Below are positions 1 through 6,275 of a stretch of 17,188 nucleotides of DNA, one piece after another. Within the stretch, counting starts at the first letter, position 1, and each line of letters opens with the position of its first letter. Location: the NCBI GenBank assembly GCA_030612605.1, contig JAUWNO010000008.1, positions 1 through 17,188 on the forward strand, read 5' to 3'. Source of the stretch: Armatimonadota bacterium (GTDB lineage Bacteria; Cloacimonadota; Cloacimonadia; Cloacimonadales; TCS61). The notes under the pieces were generated by a model that was not told the DNA's origin, did not search any database, and saw only the letters and a list, made by a program, of their open reading frames with translations. The translations under genes and the position numbers were made by a program.

Positions 1-236
1 CCCAAAAGGATGCAAAAAAATTATCAAAGGCAGGTCTTTCTCAAAAAGCACAAAGGTTGATTGATATTCTGAAAACGAATCCATTTCAAGAATTCCCATC
101 TTATGAAAAATTAGTTGGTAATCTAAAAGGTGCTTATGCAAAAAGAATTAATATCAAACATAGACTGGTATATGAAGTAAACAAACAAGAAAAAAAAGTA
201 AGAGTGCTTCGAATGTGGAGTCACTATGATAAGTAA
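1..236 (+). CDS. yoeB: YoeB/Txe-family toxin, C-terminal part (5' end outside the window)
   Basis: The reading frame is open from base 3 to the TAA at 234-236 and gives 77 residues. The family is usually about 85 to 90 residues, so only the first few are missing. Recognisable stretches are QKAQRLIDILKTNPFQ, then YEKLVGNLKGAYAKRIN, then HRLVYEV, and the C-terminal VLRMWSHYDK. These are the standard conserved blocks of the Txe/YoeB branch of RelE-fold toxins, including the C-terminal His-Tyr. Known members are ribosome-dependent mRNA interferases held inactive by a YefM/Axe-type antitoxin encoded just upstream. That antitoxin would lie left of this window and cannot be checked. Family assignment is from sequence; activity is inferred. 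Confidence 0.88.
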   Translation, partial: QKDAKKLSKAGLSQKAQRLIDILKTNPFQEFPSYEKLVGNLKGAYAKRINIKHRLVYEVNKQEKKVRVLRMWSHYDK

Positions 237-247
237 TCTAACAATCC

Positions 248-357
248 AATAAAGCTGACAAAAACGCAAATAGATTTTAGCTTTAGGCTGGAAAAGTTTT
301 TTGTTAGTTTGGTAATAAATTAAAGGTGAGAAAGTATTTGCGTTTATGCAGCTTATT
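248..357. repeat. Long inverted repeat just after the toxin gene
   Basis: The arms at 252-272 and 335-354 are complementary. An 11-bp perfect inner stem (AAACGCAAATA at 262-272 with TATTTGCGTTT at 335-345) is followed outward by a short interruption and a 6-bp stem (AAGCTG with CAGCTT). The 62-nt centre is AT-rich. It begins 11 nt after the toxin stop codon. It could be a small non-coding mobile repeat or a structured 3' end of the toxin transcript. It lacks the tight loop and U-run of a standard intrinsic terminator. Confidence 0.5.
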
Positions 358-788
358 TTTACCGTTAGACAAAATTCTTTTGAAAAAAAATAATTAAACA
401 TTCTTAAAAACGTTTTCAAATCTTTTTAAATTTCGTAGTCAAAATTCCAGATATCTTTTTTCATTGAAACTTCGAAACTACGTTTTCTTCCTGCCAGTTT
501 TCATTATTTTTTTATTAAATATATTTTTTTCTTATCCAGAAATAACCATGATAAGTTAGATTATTCTGCTTTCGACTATTCTACTTTATAATATTTTTCT
601 TGACAGTATTTTCTTTGAAATTTTGTTCGGTACTCGAAAGTAGAATATCGGAAAAGAAAATATTTTATAAAACGCAGGATTCCTGAATTTTTCTGTCTAT
701 ATCTTATAGATGAAAATAATTAATATGAGTTCTGCATAATTGGGTGTTTTTGAGAATATTGAGAAAAATCAGAAAATCCAAATTATTC
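358..788. other. AT-rich intergenic stretch, no gene seen
   Basis: No convincing coding frame was found on either strand; possible short frames are low-complexity and lack ribosome binding sites. The one clear structure is an 11-bp perfect inverted repeat, TATTCTACTTT at 577-587 with AAAGTAGAATA at 637-647. A competing 7-bp pairing, CTTTCGA at 569-575 with TCGAAAG at 634-640, overlaps its right arm. A TTGACA at 600-605 has no good -10 partner at the usual spacing. Confidence 0.4.
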
Positions 789-908
789 AACTCATCCCCT
801 AACCCCTTCTCTTGCAAGAGAAGGGGAAATCGAAGTCATCCATCCGGCAGCTGCCGGAGAGGGAACGACCTGTCGGGGCGTAGCCTTGGCGAAGACCGAG
901 GGTGAGTT
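789..908. repeat. About 120-bp palindromic element upstream of the padR gene
   Basis: The ends form an imperfect inverted repeat, AACTCATCCC at 789-798 with GGGTGAGTT at 900-908. Inside are a perfect 24-bp palindrome at 803-826 (half site CCCCTTCTCTTG) and a perfect 14-bp palindrome, CCGGCAGCTGCCGG, at 844-857. It is much richer in G+C than its surroundings. This is the build of a non-autonomous dispersed repeat (MITE or REP-like). The CCGGCA-TGCCGG core recurs at 11070-11083, so the element is probably one of a family. It ends 38 nt before the ribosome binding site of the regulator gene. Confidence 0.6.
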
Positions 909-945
909 AGAAATTGAATTTTGCAGAACCCTTGAAAAAAAATGG

Positions 946-953
946 AAAGGAGG
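946..953 (+). promoter_or_regulatory. Ribosome binding site that sets the padR start
   Basis: AAAGGAGG ends 5 nt before the ATG at 959. The frame is open upstream to an ATG at 914, but that codon has no ribosome binding site and the extra 15 residues come from repeat-flanking sequence. The start at 959 is therefore preferred. Confidence 0.85.
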
Positions 954-958
954 TTTTA

Positions 959-1531
959 ATGAATAAATCAAACCTGGTAGTACTCGGATTTCTGAACAGA
1001 AAACCAATGTACGGCTACGAAATTATCCAGTTCACAAAAATGCATGCACTCGATGTGTGGGCTGGAATAAAAATGCCTTCTATATATAAAGCTTTGCAGC
1101 GATTGGAAACAAAAAAATGTATTGCCGGCAAGAAGGTCGTAGAAGGGAATAATCCGCCACGTAAGGTATTCACAATAACAAAAACAGGAATCCAGCATTT
1201 TCGAGAAATATTAAAATATTTTCTTGCATCCAAAAGTGAACTTAATGTCGATTTCTGGATGGCTGTTTCGTTTATGGGGAATGGGATAACTAAAAAATTA
1301 TTTCTTCAGCTTTTAGATGAACGAATAGATAAAATATCAATTCATATAAAACATCACAAAGAAAAGTGTAATCTTCCTGAAGAAGAAAAGGAGAAAATCC
1401 CATTTTATATTCAAATATTAATGGAAATGGGTGAAGAGATGCATGAAGCAGAGAAGCGAAATCTGATAAAACTGAGAAATGCAATCCTCAAACCTGAAAA
1501 TGAATTTGTGTTCCTGGATAGTGTCTCATAA
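959..1531 (+). CDS. PadR-family transcriptional regulator
   Basis: This 190-residue protein begins with the PadR winged-helix domain. Residues 7-22 (VVLGFLNRKPMYGYEI) form the first helices, MPSIYKALQRLE (39-50) the recognition helix, and PPRKVFTITKTG (66-77) the wing. The rest (about 90-190) is helical and charged, as expected for the PadR C-terminal dimerisation part. PadR repressors often sit beside transporter genes and control them, some by binding the transported drug directly. Here the gene lies about 105 nt upstream of, and on the same strand as, a TolC-like factor, an adaptor and an RND pump, so local control of that efflux locus is likely. Family membership is clear from the sequence; ligand and operator are not visible. 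Confidence 0.9.
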   Translation: MNKSNLVVLGFLNRKPMYGYEIIQFTKMHALDVWAGIKMPSIYKALQRLETKKCIAGKKVVEGNNPPRKVFTITKTGIQHFREILKYFLASKSELNVDFWMAVSFMGNGITKKLFLQLLDERIDKISIHIKHHKEKCNLPEEEKEKIPFYIQILMEMGEEMHEAEKRNLIKLRNAILKPENEFVFLDSVS

Positions 1532-1575
1532 TTTATGAAAAAATATGAAAAAGGTAATTAGCCGCGAAGTTCACA

Positions 1576-1617
1576 AAGAAGCACGAAGAAAAAAACTTAG
1601 TGTAACTTCGTGTTCTT
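1576..1617. repeat. Hairpin-forming intergenic repeat before tolC
   Basis: The arm at 1576-1588 (AAGAAGCACGAAG) pairs with 1606-1617 (CTTCGTGTTCTT) with a single bulged base and a 17-nt loop. It lies between the regulator and the outer-membrane factor gene, 10 nt before that gene's ribosome binding site. It may be a dispersed repeat or a processing or attenuation structure in the operon mRNA. There is no U-run after it, so it is not a typical terminator. Confidence 0.4.
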
Positions 1618-1637
1618 AAAGGCAAAGAGGAGGAAAT

Positions 1638-2960
1638 TTGAGAAGGTTAATTTTAATTACGATCCTTATTACATCTTGTATTATTTTAAAAGCAGAGATC
1701 CTGACTTTGAATGAAGCAAAAGAAATAGCACTAAAGAACAATCCTGAACTTCTGGCAGAAGAACACGCAAAAAAATCTGCGAAATATGATTTCTGGAAAT
1801 CTACTTTAAGTTTGATTCCATCAGTAAATTTGGATGGAACTTATACACAGTATAAACCTGAATTTGGAATGGGACCCGGTCTCACAACTGATGAATCACG
1901 GTCTTATGGATACACGATCTCGCAGCCTATTTTCAATGGTGGAAAGATATGGCTTGGTTCTCGCATTCAGAATGATGCTGCAAAAATTGCTGATGCTATT
2001 TATCTCAGCAAAAGGCTTGGAACGATCACAGATGTTGAATCCAAATATTTTTCTGTTCTGGAAAACCAGGATTTGCTGGAAACCGCTCAAAAAGATTTGC
2101 AGTCATCGGAAATACAACTGGAAATAGCGAGGGTGAGATATGAATCCGGAACACTTTCCAAAGCAGATTATCTTCAATTGCAATCCCAGAAAGCTTCCAA
2201 AGAAGTCAGCCTGATCCAGATAGAAAATCTTTTTTCAATAAGCAAACTTGCTCTGGCAAATTTCCTGCAGATCTCTCCTGATTATACTTTAGAAAAAATT
2301 TCTTTAAACCTGTATGAAAATTATCTTAATAATTTCCAGTCTTTAGACCCTGAGCAGATAGATGAATTAATATCGGAAGTAATCGAAATCAGCAAAGAGA
2401 ATAATCCGTCCTTGAAAATGGCAGAGCTTTCAGAGGCAATAAATAAAAAATCTCTGATAATGGCAGGTGGAAATTTCCTCCCTTCTTTGAATCTTTCCTA
2501 TTCCAAAACCTGGAGTAAATACGACTTTCAGGATGATTACGAAGATTCGGAAAGATTAATGCTCATTGCATCTTTACCGATTTTTCCCATAGCAGATAAT
2601 GTCGCAGGATACGTTAAAGCAAAGCATGATTACAGGATTTCATACTATAATTATAGATCAGCAGAAGATGGGATCGAGCTTGGTTTGAAAAGTTCTGTGT
2701 TCAATCTGGTTGCTTCTGCCAGATCTGTTTATGCAACAAAAAAAGCTCTGGAATTTGCAGAGGAAACATATCTTCAGATGGAAGAAAGATTCAGGAATAA
2801 CATCATTACAACCAGTAACCTTCTGGATGCTGAAGTTATGTTAACTTCTTCCAGGAATCAATATATAAAGAGCATCTATGATTTCTTGAGAGCAAGGTCA
2901 TCACTCCTGCAATTGATGGGTGTGGAAGAAGAAAACGAATTTTTAGAATTATTAAAATAA
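1638..2960 (+). CDS. tolC: TolC-like outer-membrane efflux factor
   Basis: This 440-residue protein of the OEP (TolC/OprM) family forms the outer-membrane duct of a tripartite efflux pump. The start is a TTG at 1638, preceded by GAGGAGG (1627-1633); no closer ATG fits. An N-terminal signal peptide (residues 1-19) has two arginines and a hydrophobic core. It contains an ITSC sequence at 11-14, so lipidation at Cys14 is possible, but cleavage before Glu20 fits equally well. The mature protein opens with LTLNEAKEIALKNNPEL, the classic first OEP repeat. The second repeat starts near residue 245, and the long helices are rich in Glu, Lys and Ser. The C-terminal 25 codons have a second, diverged copy at 3913-3990, past the nuclease gene, suggesting that the present tail was exchanged when that gene arrived. 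Confidence 0.92.
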   Translation: MRRLILITILITSCIILKAEILTLNEAKEIALKNNPELLAEEHAKKSAKYDFWKSTLSLIPSVNLDGTYTQYKPEFGMGPGLTTDESRSYGYTISQPIFNGGKIWLGSRIQNDAAKIADAIYLSKRLGTITDVESKYFSVLENQDLLETAQKDLQSSEIQLEIARVRYESGTLSKADYLQLQSQKASKEVSLIQIENLFSISKLALANFLQISPDYTLEKISLNLYENYLNNFQSLDPEQIDELISEVIEISKENNPSLKMAELSEAINKKSLIMAGGNFLPSLNLSYSKTWSKYDFQDDYEDSERLMLIASLPIFPIADNVAGYVKAKHDYRISYYNYRSAEDGIELGLKSSVFNLVASARSVYATKKALEFAEETYLQMEERFRNNIITTSNLLDAEVMLTSSRNQYIKSIYDFLRARSSLLQLMGVEEENEFLELLK

Positions 2961-2975
2961 AAATTGGAGGAAATT

Positions 2976-3851
2976 ATGGCTTATGATGAAAAAATTAAGG
3001 AACATTTGGCATTTTATAAAAAAAGGTGTTTAAAGATTGAAAAAAATGGGATTTACAGAACTAATAAACAAGAGTATCCTCATATACTCCCCGAACATCA
3101 TTATAAATTGAACATTTTGGAAACAATCAGAGATGAATTTTGGATTTATTACTGGTTTAATTATTGGAATAATAATGAAAAAAAAATAACATTACATCCA
3201 GATTTTCATCATTTGAATTCTTCACAAGCAATGTGTTTTAATCTTTTCTTTCCTTTGATTTTGAACAAGGGTAATAAAGACATTAAAAATATTTTTTTTG
3301 AATATTTAAACTTGAAGGATTTAAGAAGTGGAATTAAGGATTTGCAGTTTGAGAAAGTTTTGTGTTATGAAGAATTTACAAACTTTGATTTTTTTATAAA
3401 ATTAAATGATGGGAAAAAAATGTTATTTGAAATAAAATTTAGTGAAAAAGATTTTGGAAAAACTGATCTTAATAAAAGCCATAAAGAAAAATATGAAAAA
3501 ATTTACAAAAAACAAATGAAAATAGAAGCTATAATTCAATCAAAATATACAAAGTTTGATATTAATTTTAAGAATAATTATCAAATCATCAGAAACTTAT
3601 CTTATCTTAACAAAGATACTTATGTTGTTTTCATTTGTCCGAAAGAAAACAAAGGACTTATTAAGAAATTTGAAACAAATAATAAAACACTTGAAGAATT
3701 TATTAAAGAAGATGTTTTACTACAATTTCAAAAAAAGATAAGAGTCATTTATCTCGAAGATTTAGTTGGTAATTTTATTAACAAATTCAAAGAAACTTTT
3801 CCAAAACTCTTTACACACTACCAAATTTTCAAAGGAAAATACATAATATGA
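2976..3851 (+). CDS. PD-(D/E)XK putative nuclease (PGN_0703-like restriction endonuclease family)
   Basis: This 291-residue protein starts at ATG 2976, with GGAGG at 2966-2970. An upstream TTG in the same frame overlaps the ribosome binding site and is not used. Residues 81-93 contain NSSQAMCFNLFFP, a conserved block I associate with solitary PGN_0703-type putative endonucleases. The nuclease core follows: Asp138 in NFDFF, then Glu152 and Lys154 in LFEIKFSEKDFG, giving D-x13-E-I-K. A lysine-rich helical stretch lies at 170-195. The gene starts 15 nt after tolC stops and is far richer in A+T and Lys/Asn/Phe codons than the efflux genes, a sign of transfer. A duplicate tolC tail lies downstream. 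No methyltransferase is nearby. Cutting activity and specificity are inferred; it could serve defence or its own spread. Confidence 0.72.
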   Translation: MAYDEKIKEHLAFYKKRCLKIEKNGIYRTNKQEYPHILPEHHYKLNILETIRDEFWIYYWFNYWNNNEKKITLHPDFHHLNSSQAMCFNLFFPLILNKGNKDIKNIFFEYLNLKDLRSGIKDLQFEKVLCYEEFTNFDFFIKLNDGKKMLFEIKFSEKDFGKTDLNKSHKEKYEKIYKKQMKIEAIIQSKYTKFDINFKNNYQIIRNLSYLNKDTYVVFICPKENKGLIKKFETNNKTLEEFIKEDVLLQFQKKIRVIYLEDLVGNFINKFKETFPKLFTHYQIFKGKYII

Positions 3852-3879
3852 ATAACAAAGGATATTTCAACAATTGTTT

Positions 3880-3898
3880 TCCCAAATACAATTTGGGA
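3880..3898. repeat. Perfect 8-bp hairpin with 3-nt loop
   Basis: TCCCAAAT (3880-3887), loop ACA, ATTTGGGA (3891-3898). It lies between the nuclease stop codon and the displaced tolC tail. It resembles the short TTCCCAA/TTGGGAA hairpins scattered in some bacterial genomes. It could mark the right end of the inserted segment or terminate the nuclease transcript, although only an A-rich tract follows on this strand. Confidence 0.45.
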
Positions 3899-3912
3899 AC
3901 AAAAAGGATTAC

Positions 3913-3990
3913 TTCCTGAGGGCAAGATCATCTCTCCTGCAATTGATGGGTGTAGAAAATGAACAGATATTAATGCAATATTTAAAATAG
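3913..3990 (+). pseudogene. Displaced 3' end of tolC (25 codons plus stop)
   Basis: Read in frame, this segment encodes FLRARSSLLQLMGVE, then NEQILMQYLK and a TAG. The same 15-residue stretch ends the intact tolC gene (codons from 2883). Over those 45 bases there are five differences and all are synonymous (TTG/CTG, AGA/AGG, AGG/AGA, TCA/TCT, GTG/GTA). The last ten codons have diverged more. Similarity stops abruptly upstream of 3913. There is no start codon or ribosome binding site, so it is a remnant. The simplest reading is that this was the original tolC end, next to the adaptor gene, and that an incoming nuclease segment supplied a replacement tail. Confidence 0.8.
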
Positions 3991-4057
3991 AGATAAAGAA
4001 AAAAATGAAATTGCCACAAAAAAGCACAAAAAAATTAAACACCGAAAGTTGAGTTGG

Positions 4058-4152
4058 ACTCGACTCGCAGCGGAGCGTGAGTTGAGAACAATCTGTCAGC
4101 AACCTGTAAGCAATTCTCGACTCACATTCTCTTCTTTCATTGCGAGTCAAGT
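4058..4152. repeat. Nested inverted-repeat element between the tolC remnant and the adaptor gene
   Basis: The outer arms are ACTCGACTCGCA (4058-4069) and TGCGAGTCAAGT (4141-4152), with 11 of 12 positions pairing. The inner arms are GTGAGTTGAGAA (4077-4088) and TTCTCGACTCAC (4114-4125), with 11 Watson-Crick pairs and one G-T pair. The element spans about 95 bp and is G+C-richer than its surroundings, as expected for a structured dispersed repeat. Nothing coding is seen between 3991 and the adaptor ribosome binding site at 4218. Confidence 0.55.
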
Positions 4153-4228
4153 CTTGCTCAGTGTGCTCAGTGGTTTAAAATAAAAATCGTCCGCCTACGT
4201 TAAAGCTACGGCGTGACAAGGAGAAAAA

Positions 4229-5323
4229 ATGAAAAAGATAATTTTAAGTTTAATAGTAATCATGTTGATCCTGTCAGCATGCAGTAAAGGTGAACCTGCT
4301 GAAGAAAAATCTAACAAAAAATCGAAACAGCAGCAAGATAAAGCAATTTCTGTGATGGTAGAAAAAGTAGCACCCCAAAATCTGGAAGAATATATCAATT
4401 TTACTGGGAAACTGGAGGGAATAACAGATATCACGCTTTCCAGCCAGACTCATGGTGAAGTGGTTGAAATTTACAAAAAGCTGGGAGACTGGGTGAAAAA
4501 AGGTGAGTCGATCGGTCGCATAGATAATGCCAGCTTTCAGAACCAACTTGATCAGGCAAATGCTTCTTTGCTTGCATCAGAAGCAGCTCTCGAAGTTGCA
4601 GAAATGCGGATGCAGGCTTCTGAAAAGCTTTATAAAGAACAGAATATTTCCGAAGCCGAGTATATTCAGGCAACCAGTTCATTCAAAGCTGCCAAAGCAG
4701 GTTTTGATGGTGCAAAGGCTATTCTGAAAAATGTACAACTAAACTTTGATAACTCACAATTTACAGCTTCGGTTTCAGGTTATATTGCCGATATGAATCT
4801 TGAAATTGGGCAGACAATCGCTGCTGGTATGCAGGTTTGCACAATTGTAGATTCACGCAAACTTGTCATCAAAACCGGAATCGGAGAAAGCGGTATTATA
4901 TATGTTAAGAAAGGACAGCAAGTGGAAATATATCACGATTCCCATCCTGAAACGTTTATAGGAACAATTACCGGAAAAGGTATTAAACCTGTGAACGGAG
5001 CAACTAATTATCCGGTGGAAATTGTTTTGGATAATCCTGAAGGCAAACTTTACGCAGGAATGGTGATAGAAGGTCGCATAAAGAGCAATATTCACGAGAA
5101 TGTCATTTTTACTTCATTGAATAATATCGCTCAGGAATACGATCAGAAATATGTATTTATAATCGAGGATAACATTGCAATGCAACGTAAGATTACTATT
5201 GGGAAAAAAGCGGGTGAGAACGTAATAATTATGAGTGGAATAAAAAATGGTGAATTGCTTGTAATAGAAGGTATGGAAAACCTGGAAGATGGTTCTTCCG
5301 TGGAAATAAGGAAAGGATTGTAA
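4229..5323 (+). CDS. RND efflux periplasmic adaptor lipoprotein (membrane fusion protein, HlyD/AcrA family)
   Basis: This 364-residue protein has AAGGAG at 4218-4223 and ATG at 4229. The signal peptide ends in the lipobox LSAC, with Cys18 the predicted lipidation site. The order is as in AcrA-type adaptors. A beta strand and lipoyl half lie around residues 50-100 (GEVVEIYKKLGDWVKKGESI). An Ala/Glu-rich helical hairpin covers about 105-165. The second lipoyl half includes ASVSGYIADMNLEIGQTI, and then come a beta-barrel and a membrane-proximal domain. It bridges the pump and the TolC-like duct. It lies downstream of tolC and upstream of the pump, separated from each by an inserted foreign gene, so transcription may be shared or independent. 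The intact frame suggests function is kept. Confidence 0.92.
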   Translation: MKKIILSLIVIMLILSACSKGEPAEEKSNKKSKQQQDKAISVMVEKVAPQNLEEYINFTGKLEGITDITLSSQTHGEVVEIYKKLGDWVKKGESIGRIDNASFQNQLDQANASLLASEAALEVAEMRMQASEKLYKEQNISEAEYIQATSSFKAAKAGFDGAKAILKNVQLNFDNSQFTASVSGYIADMNLEIGQTIAAGMQVCTIVDSRKLVIKTGIGESGIIYVKKGQQVEIYHDSHPETFIGTITGKGIKPVNGATNYPVEIVLDNPEGKLYAGMVIEGRIKSNIHENVIFTSLNNIAQEYDQKYVFIIEDNIAMQRKITIGKKAGENVIIMSGIKNGELLVIEGMENLEDGSSVEIRKGL

Positions 5324-5372
5324 AAAACTTGAATTATAAGTTTGACTTCAGTCGAGCTTGATTTAAGTTTTT
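5323..5372 (+). repeat. REP-like hairpin, forward copy (upstream of the RAYT gene)
   Basis: The arms start AAAACTTG and end TTTAAGTTTT, with an inner GACT-TC-AGTC hairpin at 5344-5353. On this strand the imperfect arm positions are mostly G-T wobbles plus a 2-nt bulge. It matches the forward copy at 6135-6178. It begins directly at the stop codon of the adaptor gene. Confidence 0.6.
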
Positions 5373-5422
5373 CAGATAAAAAAAAGAAACGAAATCCAAT
5401 CAAATGATGATGAAAAGAGATC

Positions 5423-5459
5423 GAACTTAATTCAAGACCTACGGTATTAAATCAAGTTC
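5423..5459 (-). repeat. REP-like hairpin, reverse copy (upstream of the RAYT gene)
   Basis: GAACTTAATTCAAGACC pairs with GGTATTAAATCAAGTTC around a TAC loop. The two A-C mismatches seen on this strand become G-T wobbles on the other strand, at the same positions as in the forward copies, so this is an inverted copy. Confidence 0.65.
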
Positions 5460-5465
5460 TTAAAA

Positions 5466-5480
5466 TTTGATTTAAGTTTT
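5466..5480. repeat. Single REP-like arm
   Basis: TTTGATTTAAGTTTT matches one arm of the neighbouring hairpins but has no partner of its own. It can pair with AAATCAA at 5449-5455 in the adjacent copy. It is probably a decayed third unit. Confidence 0.4.
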
Positions 5481-5502
5481 TAAAATAACCGAATGAGACT
5501 AA

Positions 5503-5541
5503 AAAACTTAATTCAAGACTTGCAGTCTTAAATCAAGTTTT
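5503..5541 (-). repeat. REP-like hairpin, reverse copy (adjacent to the RAYT start)
   Basis: Two 18-nt arms (5503-5520 and 5524-5541) flank a TGC loop and pair at 16 of 18 positions. The two A-C mismatches fall at the same places as in the copy at 5423-5459. It ends 4 nt before the GGAGG ribosome binding site of the transposase gene, so it may influence its translation. Confidence 0.7.
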
Positions 5542-5554
5542 AAATGGAGGAGAA

Positions 5555-6133
5555 ATGAGATGTAAACAAGAATTGTTTCAAATAAACAATTATTTCCATT
5601 TTTATAATAGAGTTATCGGAAGCGAGATGCTTTTCAAAAATGATGACGATTATATTATGCTCCTAACAAAATTAAAAGAAGTCCTAAAAGAATATCCTGC
5701 TTCAATTTTTGCATATTGTTTAATGCCCAACCATTTTCACTTTCTTATGAGACAAGATAGTGAAAAACCGATAAATAAAATCTTTAATAATTTATTTTCT
5801 TATTATGTGCAAAATTTCAATAAAAAATATAATCGAAAAGGGCAACTATTTCAAGGGAAATTACAACATAAACTTATATCAAAAGAAAAATATTTAATTC
5901 ATCTTTGTCGCTATATCCATTATAATCCGGTTAAAGCGAATCTCGTTGATAGAATAGAAAACTGGAAATTTTCCAATTATCCGGAATGGATAAATATTAG
6001 GAAAGGTTCTCTTTTCAATAAAGAATTAAGAGATAATTATTTTCAATCCATTTTTGAATATAAAGATTCGATTAAAGATTATGAGAAATATTTGGATGAA
6101 AAAGAATTTCAGAACTTACTTTTTGATTCTTAA
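5555..6133 (+). CDS. REP-associated tyrosine transposase (RAYT, IS200-like Y1 transposase)
   Basis: This 192-residue protein has GGAGGAG just before the ATG at 5555. YCLMPNHFHFLM (residues 54-65) carries the HUH metal-binding His60-Phe-His62. RYIHYNPVKANLV (119-131) carries the likely nucleophile Tyr120. GQLFQGK at 96-102 is another family hallmark. This is the Transposase_17/Y1 fold in its solitary RAYT form. Known RAYTs nick single-stranded hairpins of the REP type and are thought to spread them rather than themselves. Four clear hairpin repeats in alternating orientation flank it here, fitting that system well. The gene sits between the adaptor and the pump of an efflux operon, on the same strand, so it is probably co-transcribed. 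The frame is intact with no sign of decay. Confidence 0.88.
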   Translation: MRCKQELFQINNYFHFYNRVIGSEMLFKNDDDYIMLLTKLKEVLKEYPASIFAYCLMPNHFHFLMRQDSEKPINKIFNNLFSYYVQNFNKKYNRKGQLFQGKLQHKLISKEKYLIHLCRYIHYNPVKANLVDRIENWKFSNYPEWINIRKGSLFNKELRDNYFQSIFEYKDSIKDYEKYLDEKEFQNLLFDS

Positions 6134-6134
6134 A

Positions 6135-6178
6135 AAACTTGAATTAAGTTCGACTTTAGTCGGGCCTGATTTAAGTTT
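6135..6178 (+). repeat. REP-like hairpin, forward copy (downstream of the RAYT gene)
   Basis: The arms AAACTTGAATTAAG and TGATTTAAGTTT surround a perfect CGACT-TT-AGTCG hairpin at 6151-6162. The imperfect positions are mostly G-T wobbles, as in the copy at 5323-5372. It starts within the stop codon region of the transposase gene. Confidence 0.65.
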
Positions 6179-6213
6179 GGAAAGGCTCATAAAAACCAAA
6201 CTAAAATTCATCA

Positions 6214-6255
6214 AAACTTAATTCATCACGAATAAATTCGAGATAAATCAAGTTT
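6214..6255 (-). repeat. REP-like hairpin, reverse copy (upstream of the pump gene)
   Basis: AAACTTAATTCATC pairs with GATAAATCAAGTTT, and CGAAT-AA-ATTCG forms the tip. The two A-C mismatches lie at the same positions as in the other reverse copies. It ends about 10 nt before the ribosome binding site of the RND gene. Confidence 0.65.
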
Positions 6256-6275
6256 AGAAAAAAAAAGGAGAAATA

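Noticed and set aside
123..419. A 98-residue reverse-strand frame covering the toxin end and the inverted repeat
   Set aside because: It overlaps the well-supported toxin frame and its composition is low-complexity Phe/Tyr/Ile from AT-rich DNA.
600..628. A TTGACA-based promoter in the left AT-rich gap
   Set aside because: The hexamer at 17-bp spacing is TTGTTC, a poor -10 box, and no gene follows within 300 nt.
2964..2975. TTG start 12 nt upstream for the nuclease
   Set aside because: The TTG overlaps the GGAGG that serves the ATG at 2976 and has no ribosome binding site of its own.
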